A DNA stretch of 49,912 bases from UBA6921 sp031363085 (lineage in GTDB: Bacteria; Pseudomonadota; Gammaproteobacteria; SG8-11). Position 1 is the stretch's first letter; every line of letters starts with the position of its first letter. The notes under the pieces are model-generated. The model worked only from the letters and a program-made list of their open reading frames with translations, was not told the origin of the DNA and made no database searches. Positions 7,210 to 15,825 of this stretch are shown here, one piece after another. The stretch is taken from the NCBI GenBank assembly GCA_031363085.1, contig JANLTU010000173.1:1-49912 (forward strand). Direction: 5' to 3'. The position numbers and the translations under genes were made by a program.

Positions 7210-8666
7210 TTTGGCGACACCTGCCAGTCGATATGCTGATAACCCTCGCAGCGACTCGCGTACAGGGTGCGCGCTAACACTCCATCCTGATCCACCGCGC
7301 GTATTGGTGCCAAATCACGACATGAGGTGAATGCACGCGCTAATTCGGCGGGACGCTCTGGCGCGTAGTGCACGAACACCGCGTTGTGTCCCTGCTCGCG
7401 GGCGATGCTAGGCCACAGGTCGTGTTGATTCATGCGCCGTTCCGGATCACCTTCGATGTAAACCGGCACACGCTTGGGCCAGTAAAACGCAAGATCGCCG
7501 GCGAGCACATAGTCGCTGACCAGAATGAAATCGACGTCGCCGCTTTGCTGGTAGAGCTGCGCAACCGGAGCGCGCCATGCTTTCATTTTACGCAGCGGTG
7601 CGATGCTCGCGCCGTTGATAGCGAAATTAGCCGGAAAACACAGCGCCATAATCAATAGCGCGGACGTTGCCATTGCAGCCCCCAGCCCACGGCGTTTTGC
7701 GATTGACCACGACGGAATAGGGCCGGCAAATAAAATCACCAGTCCGATGAAACTGGGCGCCGGCCAGTTGATTTGTAATTTGCCGCCCATCGCCTTGAAG
7801 AAAAAAAACGCAATCCACAACAGACTCAGGCCCCACAAAAACATCTGCCCGGAATCTTTCGGGCGGCGCAGCAACGCACCCGCCGCCAACAGCACCACCA
7901 GCGGCGAAAACAACAACGCCTGCGACGCCAGCAACTCGAAGCCGCGCGCCACCGAAAACGTATCGTTGCCGACGTGCCCCAGCTCGTGTCGAAACATGAC
8001 CCAGTCATGCGCGGCATTCCAGTACAGCAGCGGGCTCATGACCAACAGCATCAACAGCAGACCGCCCCACAGCGCGGAAGTTTTCAACTGCAAACGCAAG
8101 TTCGCGTGCGCCACCACCCACAGGCCGGCAAACGCCGGCAGCAGCCCGATGCTGAGTTTGGTAAGAGCGCCCAACCCGACCGCGAGTCCGACCTCGTACC
8201 ACGCGCCAGGCCGCGCCCTAAACAGCGCGCGGTACATCGCCCATAACGCCCAGGTCCAGAACACGAACAGGTAATTGTCGGTGGTCATCACCAAACTGAG
8301 CATGAAAAATACCGGCGTGGTCGCGGCGATCAGAGTCGCCCACCACGCAGCGGCACGCGTGCCCCAGACGTCGCGCGCAAAGAAAAATATCAAGACCAGG
8401 AACACACCGTGCGCGAGCCAGCCGAACAGCCGCACTTGCGCTTCGCCGTCGCCGAATAACTGGGTCGACAACGCGATCAACCACGCGACCAGCGGGCCTT
8501 TGGAGTAATAGCTCCAGTCGAGCTGCTGCGCCCACTCCCAGTATTGCGCTTCGTCGTAATGCAATTCAAAACCGGCGGCGGTGGTCAGCCAAGCGTTCAG
8601 CAGCACGCCGCACAGGACCAGCAGACTCAGAAGAAAACCGTCGGAGCGCAGCAGTTTGGGGTTCAT
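7203..8666 (-). CDS. GT39-family membrane glycosyltransferase
   Basis: 487 residues, many membrane segments. Near the N-terminus it shows LHYDEAQYWEWAQQLDWSYY and then SKGPLVAWLIALSTQLFG. The acidic residue in the first periplasmic loop is the catalytic position of PMT_2/ArnT-type enzymes using polyprenyl-phosphate sugars. It starts 3 bases after the arnT-like gene and is the last gene of the aminoarabinose cluster. It may transfer a second sugar from undecaprenyl phosphate, or share substrate with its neighbour. The N-terminal pattern is closer to general GT39 proteins than to E. coli ArnT, so the acceptor is unknown. Confidence 0.85.
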   Translation of the reverse strand: MNPKLLRSDGFLLSLLVLCGVLLNAWLTTAAGFELHYDEAQYWEWAQQLDWSYYSKGPLVAWLIALSTQLFGDGEAQVRLFGWLAHGVFLVLIFFFARDVWGTRAAAWWATLIAATTPVFFMLSLVMTTDNYLFVFWTWALWAMYRALFRARPGAWYEVGLAVGLGALTKLSIGLLPAFAGLWVVAHANLRLQLKTSALWGGLLLMLLVMSPLLYWNAAHDWVMFRHELGHVGNDTFSVARGFELLASQALLFSPLVVLLAAGALLRRPKDSGQMFLWGLSLLWIAFFFFKAMGGKLQINWPAPSFIGLVILFAGPIPSWSIAKRRGLGAAMATSALLIMALCFPANFAINGASIAPLRKMKAWRAPVAQLYQQSGDVDFILVSDYVLAGDLAFYWPKRVPVYIEGDPERRMNQHDLWPSIAREQGHNAVFVHYAPERPAELARAFTSCRDLAPIRAVDQDGVLARTLYASRCEGYQHIDWQVSPNY

Positions 8667-8669
8667 GCG

Positions 8670-10247
8670 TTAATCAGTGTCAAAGCGTTCCCACCAACGC
8701 ACCGGATACGGTTCGGGGGTCGTGGGAATCGGTGCGCTCATCGCCGTTGGCAACACGCGGTACAGCACCAAATGCTGGTCTTGGTGCAGGTCGAGCACGG
8801 TTTCAAGATAGGGCGCCTGCGGGGTGGGCAGCAGCGATTCACCCGTCGATTTTTCGGTCGGGTTCACGATGTAACGCTGATCGGCCAACAGATAATCGCC
8901 GGCTTGCAGCGCGCCGCTGTTCAACGCCGCGTATAGATCGCGCGCCGAACGAAAATACGGCAAGGGATGGCCCAGCTCATAGAGCATCATCGCGCGTGGC
9001 CACTGGTAGGTGTGCAACTTGCCGGGGTGCTGCTTGATCGCCGTGCGTATCTGCGCGAAATCACCGACACCGCCGATGCGCTGCGCATAACGCGGCAGCA
9101 CCAGAATCGCCAATACAGCGGCGGTCACTAATAACCCAATGGCCCAGGCGACAACGCCGGTGCGTATCCGGCGCCGGAAGGTTTCGGACCACGCGCCCAG
9201 CAATGGCATGACCGCCAACACCGCCAGCGCCGGGGCCGCCGGCATCAGATATTTGCCCTGCTTTGATTGCGAGATGGAAAAAAACACCATCGTGTACACC
9301 AGCCATAGAATGGGCAGGCGCGCGTTAAACTCCCGGCGCTGGCGCCAGGCCATGACTAATCCAAACGGCAGCAGCAAGGACAGCGGAAAAAAGTCGTACC
9401 AGATCGTACGCAAGAAATACCACCACGGATGTGGGTGCGCGTAGCCTTCAAAAAAGCGCGTGAAGTTTTGGTACACCAGGATCGCGCGGCAAAATTCCCA
9501 GCCCTGTTGCATACCCGCAGCGAGATACCATGGCGCGTTGCATAACAGGATCAGCCCGGTTCCGCGCAGCCAAGCGATGCCCCACAGCTCCTGCCACGCA
9601 GCACGCCATTGGATTTGCTTCGTATCGCCCACTGCAAACCACGGCGTATAGGCAAGCGCAATTTCCAGCACCATCGCCGGCAAGGTGATAACGATGCCGA
9701 CCGGGCCCTTGGCCGCCACCGCCAAGGTGACTCCTAACCACAGCTCCCACACGAAACCGATGCGCGCGATTCGCAGTCGATAGCGCGTGAAGCCGGTAAA
9801 TGCAATCAGTGCAGCCAGCGCCAACAAACCATCGGTTTGCGCGATAAAATAGTTGTAAATCACAATCGGGACGGTCGCCCCCAGCAGCGGCAACAGCGCC
9901 TTGGGCCAAGCGGGAAACAGCAATTGCTGCAAGCGCACCAGCCACACCAGCCACAGCAGGAACGCGACGAAGGCCGGCACGCGCACGGCATAAGTATCCG
10001 GCAGCCCGGCGAGGCTGCCTGCGACCGCCAGCCAGTAATACAGCGGCGGGTATTCGATATAGGCGACGCCGTTTTTGATCGGGATCAGGTATTGACTATT
10101 GGCGATCATCTCGCGCATGGCCTCGCCGAAGCGTGGCTCCATCGACGGAATGAACGGGTGATTGCCCATCGAAAAAACAAAGATCACCGCCACGGCCAGC
10201 AACAGCCCGTAGACGGGAACCAGCTCGGAACGCGACGGATTCGACAC
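8670..10247 (-). CDS. arnT: ArnT-like lipid A 4-amino-4-deoxy-L-arabinose transferase (GT39)
   Basis: 525 residues with about twelve hydrophobic segments and a soluble C-terminal region. EPRFGEAMREM (about residues 37-47) followed by IPIKNGVAYIEYPPLYYWL parallels the ArnT pattern of an acidic first loop, REM and a PP-YW motif. ArnT moves aminoarabinose from undecaprenyl phosphate to lipid A phosphates on the periplasmic side, giving resistance to cationic peptides. The GTG start follows the arnD stop closely (TAACGTG). Position directly after arnD within a full arn set supports the call over a generic GT39 enzyme. Confidence 0.8.
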   Translation of the reverse strand: MSNPSRSELVPVYGLLLAVAVIFVFSMGNHPFIPSMEPRFGEAMREMIANSQYLIPIKNGVAYIEYPPLYYWLAVAGSLAGLPDTYAVRVPAFVAFLLWLVWLVRLQQLLFPAWPKALLPLLGATVPIVIYNYFIAQTDGLLALAALIAFTGFTRYRLRIARIGFVWELWLGVTLAVAAKGPVGIVITLPAMVLEIALAYTPWFAVGDTKQIQWRAAWQELWGIAWLRGTGLILLCNAPWYLAAGMQQGWEFCRAILVYQNFTRFFEGYAHPHPWWYFLRTIWYDFFPLSLLLPFGLVMAWRQRREFNARLPILWLVYTMVFFSISQSKQGKYLMPAAPALAVLAVMPLLGAWSETFRRRIRTGVVAWAIGLLVTAAVLAILVLPRYAQRIGGVGDFAQIRTAIKQHPGKLHTYQWPRAMMLYELGHPLPYFRSARDLYAALNSGALQAGDYLLADQRYIVNPTEKSTGESLLPTPQAPYLETVLDLHQDQHLVLYRVLPTAMSAPIPTTPEPYPVRWWERFDTD

Positions 10248-10248
10248 G

Positions 10249-11145
10249 TTAGACGCCTTGCAATGCCATCACGCCGGAGCGGCCGGGAATTTCACCGTAC
10301 ACAATCGGCAATTTCGGCAGCGCGGATACGTCCAGCGTGTTGAATAGATCTTCGGTGGCGCCGATGCTGGCACCGCGCGCACGCCAGCCTTCTAAAAGTT
10401 TTTGCAGCGTCGGCAACAGGCGCATGCCTTCGAGTTCGGCGTGCAGTGTGTAGACGTGGCCGTGCGGCTGTGGGACTTCACTCTGAGTAAGGATGTATTC
10501 ATGCACATTGTGTTCGCTCCAGCCGTCCAGCCCAATCACTTCATCCAGTGTCGGCAAGGTGGTCGGCAACTGCGGGCAAGCGCTGACCTGGCCGTCGATC
10601 ACCGGCAAAAACGGCTGCGTGCCGCGGCAGTCGCTGGCGTAACGAAAACGGTATTCCTGCTCCAGCCGAAACGCGTGCGCATTCATTTGCCAGCCGGCGG
10701 CGCCATGCGTGCGTGCCGGGTGTTGAAAAATATCTTGGTAGACGGCGCGCGCTTTATCCATCTGCGTGCGCGTCCACGCCGCATCGCGCTTGCTCACCGA
10801 GTCTTGCCAGTAGATATGGTCATAGGTGTGGATGCCAGTTTCGTGACCAGCGGCGGCAACCTCGCGCAGCACCTGCGCGCCGCGTTTGCCGATATGCGGG
10901 CCGGGCAGCAAGGTGCCGTAGAGCAAGGTTTTAATGCCGTAGTGACTAGTCACCGAAGTACGGCCCACCTTGCTTAAGAAACCGGGCCGAAATACGCGCT
11001 TGATGGCGCGCCCGGTGTGATCGGGACCTAAGCTAAACAAAAATGTCGCGCGCACGCTGAACTGATCGAGCAGGCGCAACAACGCTGGCACACCTTCCAG
11101 CGTGCCGCGCAAGGTGTCCACATCTACTTTGAGCGCGATGCGCAC
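10249..11145 (-). CDS. arnD: ArnD-like undecaprenyl-P-4-formamido-arabinose deformylase (polysaccharide deacetylase fold)
   Basis: About 298 residues. The N-terminus ALKVDVDTLRGTLEGVPALL matches ArnD, including the metal-binding Asp, and the later HETGIHTYDH gives the two metal-binding histidines of the NodB-type fold. ArnD removes the formyl group from the lipid-linked sugar so that ArnT can use it. A GTG at 11154 also lies in frame, but the only good Shine-Dalgarno (GGAG, 11155-11158) abuts it directly. GTG at 11145 has an 8-9 base spacing and is preferred. It lies between the ArnA decarboxylase half and arnT, as in the enterobacterial operon. Confidence 0.9.
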   Translation of the reverse strand: MRIALKVDVDTLRGTLEGVPALLRLLDQFSVRATFLFSLGPDHTGRAIKRVFRPGFLSKVGRTSVTSHYGIKTLLYGTLLPGPHIGKRGAQVLREVAAAGHETGIHTYDHIYWQDSVSKRDAAWTRTQMDKARAVYQDIFQHPARTHGAAGWQMNAHAFRLEQEYRFRYASDCRGTQPFLPVIDGQVSACPQLPTTLPTLDEVIGLDGWSEHNVHEYILTQSEVPQPHGHVYTLHAELEGMRLLPTLQKLLEGWRARGASIGATEDLFNTLDVSALPKLPIVYGEIPGRSGVMALQGV

Positions 11146-11165
11146 CAGCGGCACTCCAACAAAAA

Positions 11166-12212
11166 TTATGCCTGATCGATCAGCGCGCGCGCTTGCCCGA
11201 CTTCGCCACGATAGGCGTCGAACACTTTAGTCAGTGCGGCACGCAATGTGGTCGTGGGCTGCCAGCTCAGTTCCTTCTGGGTGTTTTCAATCCACGGCAC
11301 GCGCGTCTGGATGTCTTGATAACCTTTGCCGTAGTACTTCTGCGCGGTGACTTCGACCAGCTTCACTTTCTCCGCACCCGTCTTGTACTCGGGGAATTCG
11401 CGCGCGATGTCGAGCATCAGTTGCGCCAATTCGCGCACCGACAGATCGTTGGCCGGATTGCCGATGTTGTAGATTTTTCCGGTAGCCACTTGGTTTTTGT
11501 TTTCGATGATGCGCATCAAGGCGTCGATGCCGTCGTCGATGTAAGTGTAGCTGCGCCGTTGCGCGCCACCGTCCACCAAACTGATGGGTTCGCCGCGCGC
11601 GATGTGGCCGAGGAATTGCGTCACCACGCGCGAGCTGCCTTCCTTCGCCGTGTGCATGCTGTCGAGGCCCGGCCCGATCCAGTTGAACGGGCGGAACAAG
11701 GTGAAGTCAAAACCCTGCTCCTGGCCGTAGGCCCAGATCACGCGATCCATCAACTGCTTGGAGCAGGAGTAGATCCAGCGCTGCATGTCGATGGGCCCGA
11801 GCACCAGCTTCGACTCGTACGGATGGAACGGCGTGTCGTCGCTCATGCCGTACACTTCCGACGTGGACGGGAACAACACGCGCTTTTTGTAGCGCACGCA
11901 GGCGCGGATGATCGGCAGGTTGGCTTCAAAGTCAAGCTCGAACACCGACAACGGCGCGCGCACATAACTGGCGGGCGTGGCGATGGCCACCAGCGGCAGC
12001 ACCACATCGCATTTCTTCACGTGGTATTCGACCCACTCGCGGTTGATGCAAATGTCACCTTCGAAAAAATTAAAGCGCGGATTGGCCGTCAGCGGCACCA
12101 CGCGCTCGCTGTACATGTCCATGCCGAACACCTGCCAGTCGGTCGTGTCCAGAATGCGCCGTGACAAGTGATGCCCGATGAACCCGTTCACGCCTAGAAT
12201 TAAAACCTTCAT
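11166..12212 (-). CDS. arnA: UDP-glucuronate decarboxylase, C-terminal half of ArnA as a separate protein
   Basis: 348 residues, an extended SDR. It begins MKVLILGVNGFIGHHLSRRI (NAD-binding GxxGxxG), has PSTSEVYGMSDD with the Ser-Glu pair of ArnA_DH, YSCSKQLMDRVIWAYGQEQG with the YxxxK pair, and QRRSYTYIDDGIDAL containing the Arg typical of the ArnA decarboxylase. It oxidises and decarboxylates UDP-glucuronate to the UDP-4-keto pentose. A GGAGA Shine-Dalgarno precedes the ATG. In enterobacteria this domain is fused behind the formyltransferase; here it is a separate gene 148 bp downstream of it, with a repeat element in the gap. Confidence 0.93.
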   Translation of the reverse strand: MKVLILGVNGFIGHHLSRRILDTTDWQVFGMDMYSERVVPLTANPRFNFFEGDICINREWVEYHVKKCDVVLPLVAIATPASYVRAPLSVFELDFEANLPIIRACVRYKKRVLFPSTSEVYGMSDDTPFHPYESKLVLGPIDMQRWIYSCSKQLMDRVIWAYGQEQGFDFTLFRPFNWIGPGLDSMHTAKEGSSRVVTQFLGHIARGEPISLVDGGAQRRSYTYIDDGIDALMRIIENKNQVATGKIYNIGNPANDLSVRELAQLMLDIAREFPEYKTGAEKVKLVEVTAQKYYGKGYQDIQTRVPWIENTQKELSWQPTTTLRAALTKVFDAYRGEVGQARALIDQA

Positions 12213-12254
12213 GTGACTCGTCTCCAGTTACTAAAAATTCCCAGCCGCTGATCA

Positions 12255-12365
12255 ATGTAGAGTGGGTTAGACGCACTTGTTGCGTCGTAACCCACCGGCC
12301 TGCCGTCAGGCACTCCACAAAAAAGCGGTGTGCTGCGCATGCTGGGTGGGTTGTGCCGCCCTACA
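12255..12365. repeat. intergenic inverted-repeat element between the two ArnA-half genes
   Basis: A 111-bp unit starts ATGTAG and ends CTACAT. Inside, GTGGGTTAGACGCA (12262-12275) pairs, with one bulge, with TGCGTCGTAACCCAC (12281-12295), and GGGTGGG recurs near 12344. A related shorter unit (GTAGGG...CCCTAC) lies at 40086-40150. The outer CTA supplies the TAG stop of the formyltransferase gene. It looks like a dispersed non-coding repeat of the GTAGGGTGGGTTA type. A transcript through it would fold into hairpins and could damp expression of the genes downstream. Confidence 0.7.
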
Positions 12366-13287
12366 TTAAATGAAGCTCTCGCGTGCCGAAGCGTTGTTCA
12401 AACTCTTTTGCAGTCAGCGCTGCGCCGTTTATCGCCAGCCGTAAAATCTGTATTCGTTGTCCGTCGCTGCAATCGATATAGCAGGCTTCGCCCTGCCAAT
12501 ACAGGCGCGGTGTCGCCGCACGCACTGCCGCCGGCTCGGCGCAATAGTGGCTCAGAAACACCTCGACACGCACGCCCTGGTGTTCAAAAAACGCGCCGGG
12601 ATACGGGGGGGCGACCGCGCGGATTAGATTGTGGATGTCCCAGGCACTGCGTGTCCAATCGATACGCCCGTCTTCGGGGCGGCGACGGCCGAAATAATTT
12701 CCGGCGTTTAAATCCAGCGGCGTGTGTTGGGCGTGACCATCAAGCAGCGCGGGCAAGACATCGTATAAACAACTCTCGGCAGCGTAAGTGACTTTGTGCA
12801 TCACGTCGTGCGCAGTGTCGTTCGGTAAAATCGGCACGTGCCGCTGCGCGACTAAATCACCGGCATCAGGTTTTTCGAGCATGCCATGCAGGCTGGCGCC
12901 GGTCTCGCGCTCGCCGTGCAACACCGCCCAGTTGACCGGTGCGCGCCCGCGATATTTGGGCAGCAGCGAACCGTGCATGTTGTAGGCGCCGTGCTGCGGA
13001 ATAGCCAACAACTCCGCCTTCAGCAGACTACGGTAGTAAAACGAAAATAAAAAATCTGGCCGACAGGCACGCACGCGTTCCACGCTGGCAGCGTCGTTGG
13101 CATCGTCCGGCGTAATGACCGCGATGTGATGCAGCGCGGCAAGCCCGGCGACGTTGCCGAACCAGATATTTTCCGCGCTGTCGTCGCGATGCGTGACCAC
13201 CAGCGGCACATTCACGCCGCGCGCCAGCAATACCGCGAGACAGCGCACGCCGACGTCGTGGTAGGCGAACACCACCGCGCTAGGCAT
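12361..13287 (-). CDS. arnA: UDP-4-amino-4-deoxy-L-arabinose formyltransferase, N-terminal half of ArnA as a separate protein
   Basis: 308 residues. It starts MPSAVVFAYHDVGVRCLAVL and contains YNMHGSLLPKYRGRAPVNW with the catalytic Asn and His, then KPDAGDLVAQ with the catalytic Asp, as in the ArnA formyltransferase domain. It uses 10-formyl-THF to formylate UDP-L-Ara4N. The start at 13287 overlaps the arnC stop by 8 bp, and the frame upstream of it lies inside arnC. The TAG stop (12361-12363) is part of the repeat element. Methionyl-tRNA formyltransferase shares the fold, but the N-terminal sequence and the cluster identify the ArnA type. Confidence 0.92.
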   Translation of the reverse strand: MPSAVVFAYHDVGVRCLAVLLARGVNVPLVVTHRDDSAENIWFGNVAGLAALHHIAVITPDDANDAASVERVRACRPDFLFSFYYRSLLKAELLAIPQHGAYNMHGSLLPKYRGRAPVNWAVLHGERETGASLHGMLEKPDAGDLVAQRHVPILPNDTAHDVMHKVTYAAESCLYDVLPALLDGHAQHTPLDLNAGNYFGRRRPEDGRIDWTRSAWDIHNLIRAVAPPYPGAFFEHQGVRVEVFLSHYCAEPAAVRAATPRLYWQGEACYIDCSDGQRIQILRLAINGAALTAKEFEQRFGTRELHLM

Positions 13288-14263
13288 GCTTGGATTCCAT
13301 GTCGACCGCGCTCGCTTCGAGCACCGAGTGCACCAAATAACGCGGGCGTTCGCGCACCTGTAAATACAGGCGCCCGAGGTATTCACCCAGCAAACCGATG
13401 CCAAACAGCAGCAGTCCCATCACGAAAAAAGCGATCGCAAACAGCGTGAACACGCCTTCGACTTCCGGGCCGACGATCAGGCGGCGCAGCACCAGGTACA
13501 GCACGAATAAAAACGAAATGATCGAGATCACGATGCCGATCAGTGAAAACATTTGCAGCGGCACAATAGAAAAGCTGGTGACCAAATCAAAATTCAAACG
13601 CGTGAGTGAATACAGCGAATATTTGGATTCACCGGCCGCACGCTCTTCGTGCTCGACCGTGATTTCAGTCGGATTCGCCGCGTAAACAAACGCCAGCGCG
13701 GGAATGAAGGTGGTCACTTCGCGTGAGCTCAACATCGCCTGGATAATGTCGCGATCATAGGCGCGCAACATGCAGCCCTGGTCGGTAATGTGAATGTGGG
13801 TGATGCGCTCGCGGATGCGGTTCATCAGGCGCGACGCGACATGGCGCCACAAGCTGTCGTTGCGTGTGCGGCGAATGCTGCCGACGTAATCGAAACCTTC
13901 GTCCATCTTGGCCAGCAAGTTGCCGATTTCTTCCGGCGGATTTTGCAGGTCGGAATCCAGCGTGACCACGCGCCGCCCGCGCGCATGCTCGAAACCAGCG
14001 ATCAGGGCCATGTGTTGACCAGCATTCATTTTCAGATACACCACGCGCGTGACGTCGGGGCGCAACTGAAACTGCTGGCGCAGCAGCGTGCGCGATTTAT
14101 CGTGGCTGCCGTCGTCGATAAAAATAATTTCGTAACTGCGGCTCAGCTTGTCGAGTGCAGCGTACAAACGCGCAAACAACGCGGGCAACACCTCCTCTTC
14201 GTTGTAGACGGGAATCACCACCGACACTTCAATGGCAGCCGAATTTTTATCAAGCTCCGGCAC
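13280..14263 (-). CDS. arnC: ArnC-like undecaprenyl-phosphate Ara4FN transferase (GT2)
   Basis: 327 residues. An N-terminal GT-A domain shows VSVVIPVYNEEEVLPALFAR, DDGSHDKS and TLDSDLQNPPEEI (metal-binding DxD region). Two C-terminal membrane helices follow (around residues 225-290) with GLLGEYLGRLYLQVRERP. The enzyme puts Ara4-formyl-N on undecaprenyl phosphate at the cytosolic membrane face. The GTG start lies 14 bp inside arnB, with GAGGAG about 7 bases before it. DPM1/GtrB-type transferases are related, but the gene order B-C-A-D favours ArnC. Confidence 0.92.
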   Translation of the reverse strand: MPELDKNSAAIEVSVVIPVYNEEEVLPALFARLYAALDKLSRSYEIIFIDDGSHDKSRTLLRQQFQLRPDVTRVVYLKMNAGQHMALIAGFEHARGRRVVTLDSDLQNPPEEIGNLLAKMDEGFDYVGSIRRTRNDSLWRHVASRLMNRIRERITHIHITDQGCMLRAYDRDIIQAMLSSREVTTFIPALAFVYAANPTEITVEHEERAAGESKYSLYSLTRLNFDLVTSFSIVPLQMFSLIGIVISIISFLFVLYLVLRRLIVGPEVEGVFTLFAIAFFVMGLLLFGIGLLGEYLGRLYLQVRERPRYLVHSVLEASAVDMESKHA

Positions 14264-15377
14264 GGCGCAGCTCCTCCAGCACGCTGTGCAATGCCGCGCA
14301 CACGCTCTGCACGTCGGCGTCGCTCATTGCCGGAAACAGCGGTAGGGTCAAGGTTTCTGCACCGATGCGCTCCGCATTCGGGCAGTCGCCGGGTTGGTAG
14401 CCGAGTTTGCGATACACTCCGAACAAATGCATTGCCGGGTAGTGAAAGCCGCTGCCGATACCGTGAGCTTGCAGGCGTTGTTGAAATTCGTAGCGCGTCA
14501 CGCCCAGCGACGCGAACGCGATCAGCGGCGCGAACATGTGCCAACTGTGCCCGGCATCGTCGGCCGGCGGCAACAATGCCGCATGCTTGGGCAGATGTTG
14601 AAAATACGACTTCACCAATTCACGGCGCCGGGTATTGAATTTTTCCAGGCGCGTCAATTGCACGATACCCAGCGCAGAATTTACGTCGGTGAGGTTCATC
14701 TTGCCGCCCCACGCGTGCACGTCCATGTTGCCTTGCGCGTCTTTTTCGATGCCGAAAAACCGCAAGCGCTCCAGGCCTTGCGCCAAGGCGGGATCGAAGC
14801 ACGCGACCGCGCCGCCTTCAATGGTGGTGATATTTTTGTTGGGATGAAAGCTGAAGCAAACCAAGTCGCCGGACGAACCGATCAGGCGGCCATGATCGCG
14901 CGTGCCGATGGCGTGGGCCGCGTCTTCAATGACGCGCAAGTTATGCTGGCGGGCGAGCGCTTCAAGCGGCGCCATATCCACCGCCAAGCCGGCGAAGTGC
15001 ACCGGCATCACGGCGCGCGTGCGTGCGTTAATGGCCGGTGCAACGGCAGCCGCAGTGAGGTTGCGCGTGTGTAAATCCACATCGACAAACACCGGCGTGG
15101 CGCCGGCACTCAGCACCACATTGGCGCTGGCGACGAAGCTCATTGCCGGCACAATCACCTCGTCGCCGGGGCCAATGCCGGCCGCCAGCAAACTGACTTC
15201 CAACGCGCTGGTGCCGGAGTTGAACACGCGCACCAGCGGTGTGCCGCCTAGATAGGCGCTCAACGCGCGCTCGAACTCTGCCGCCTTGGGGCCGGTGGTT
15301 ATCCAACCGGAGCGCAGCACCGCTTCGACCGCAGCAATGTCTTCATCTTCGATGGTAGGGCGAACGAAAGGCAGCAT
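14250..15377 (-). CDS. arnB: UDP-Ara4N aminotransferase ArnB (DegT/DnrJ/EryC1 family)
   Basis: 375 residues, normal for the family. It begins MLPFVRPTIEDEDIAAVEAV and shows FNSGTSALEVSLLAAGIGPG, VIEDAAHAIG, and FSFHPNKNITTIEGGAV with the Schiff-base lysine at about residue 180. It transfers an amino group from glutamate to the UDP-4-keto pentose made by the ArnA decarboxylase. It overlaps arnC by 14 bp and follows the small transporter gene by a base or two, so the cluster is a tight operon. Confidence 0.94.
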   Translation of the reverse strand: MLPFVRPTIEDEDIAAVEAVLRSGWITTGPKAAEFERALSAYLGGTPLVRVFNSGTSALEVSLLAAGIGPGDEVIVPAMSFVASANVVLSAGATPVFVDVDLHTRNLTAAAVAPAINARTRAVMPVHFAGLAVDMAPLEALARQHNLRVIEDAAHAIGTRDHGRLIGSSGDLVCFSFHPNKNITTIEGGAVACFDPALAQGLERLRFFGIEKDAQGNMDVHAWGGKMNLTDVNSALGIVQLTRLEKFNTRRRELVKSYFQHLPKHAALLPPADDAGHSWHMFAPLIAFASLGVTRYEFQQRLQAHGIGSGFHYPAMHLFGVYRKLGYQPGDCPNAERIGAETLTLPLFPAMSDADVQSVCAALHSVLEELRRAGA

Positions 15378-15378
15378 G

Positions 15379-15750
15379 TCAACCTCGGGCCAGCACGTAG
15401 ACGCCGACGATAATGATGCCGATACCGACCAAGCGCATCGGTGTCAGCATTTCACCAAACAACCAATACGCGGCGAACGCATTCACCACGTAACCCAATG
15501 ACAGCATCGGATACGCGATGCTCACGTCGACGCGCGACAATGCGAGGATCCACACCACCACGCTGATGCCGTACAAGCTCAGGCCGGTCCACAGATAGGG
15601 CTCGCCCATCAGGCGCAGCGAAGTCGGCACCACTTGGTCCAGGCTCAAACCAATCGGGCCCAGGTCGCGCACACCCGCCTTCAGTGCCAGTTGCGCAACC
15701 GCATTGAGCAGCACGCCGAAAATAATCAGGGAAAAACTGGTGACATTCAT
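15379..15750 (-). CDS. small multidrug-resistance/EamA-type membrane protein, ArnE/ArnF-like
   Basis: 123 residues with four hydrophobic helices: SFSLIIFGVLLNAVAQLALK, YLWTGLSLYGISVVVWILAL, VSIAYPMLSLGYVVNAFAAY, and LVGIGIIIVGVYVLA. The pattern matches ArnE/ArnF and EmrE. In enterobacteria ArnE-ArnF together flip Ara4N-undecaprenyl phosphate across the inner membrane. Only one such gene is present here, so it may act as a homodimer. The first gene of the arn operon. An in-frame TTG nine bases upstream is a less likely start. Confidence 0.85.
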   Translation of the reverse strand: MNVTSFSLIIFGVLLNAVAQLALKAGVRDLGPIGLSLDQVVPTSLRLMGEPYLWTGLSLYGISVVVWILALSRVDVSIAYPMLSLGYVVNAFAAYWLFGEMLTPMRLVGIGIIIVGVYVLARG

Positions 15751-15825
15751 GAATCGCAATCAGTCCGTGGTGCCGGCGGGAAGCGGCGCGGGCCATTATA
15801 ATGAGTCGCTGGTGTTTTCACACAA

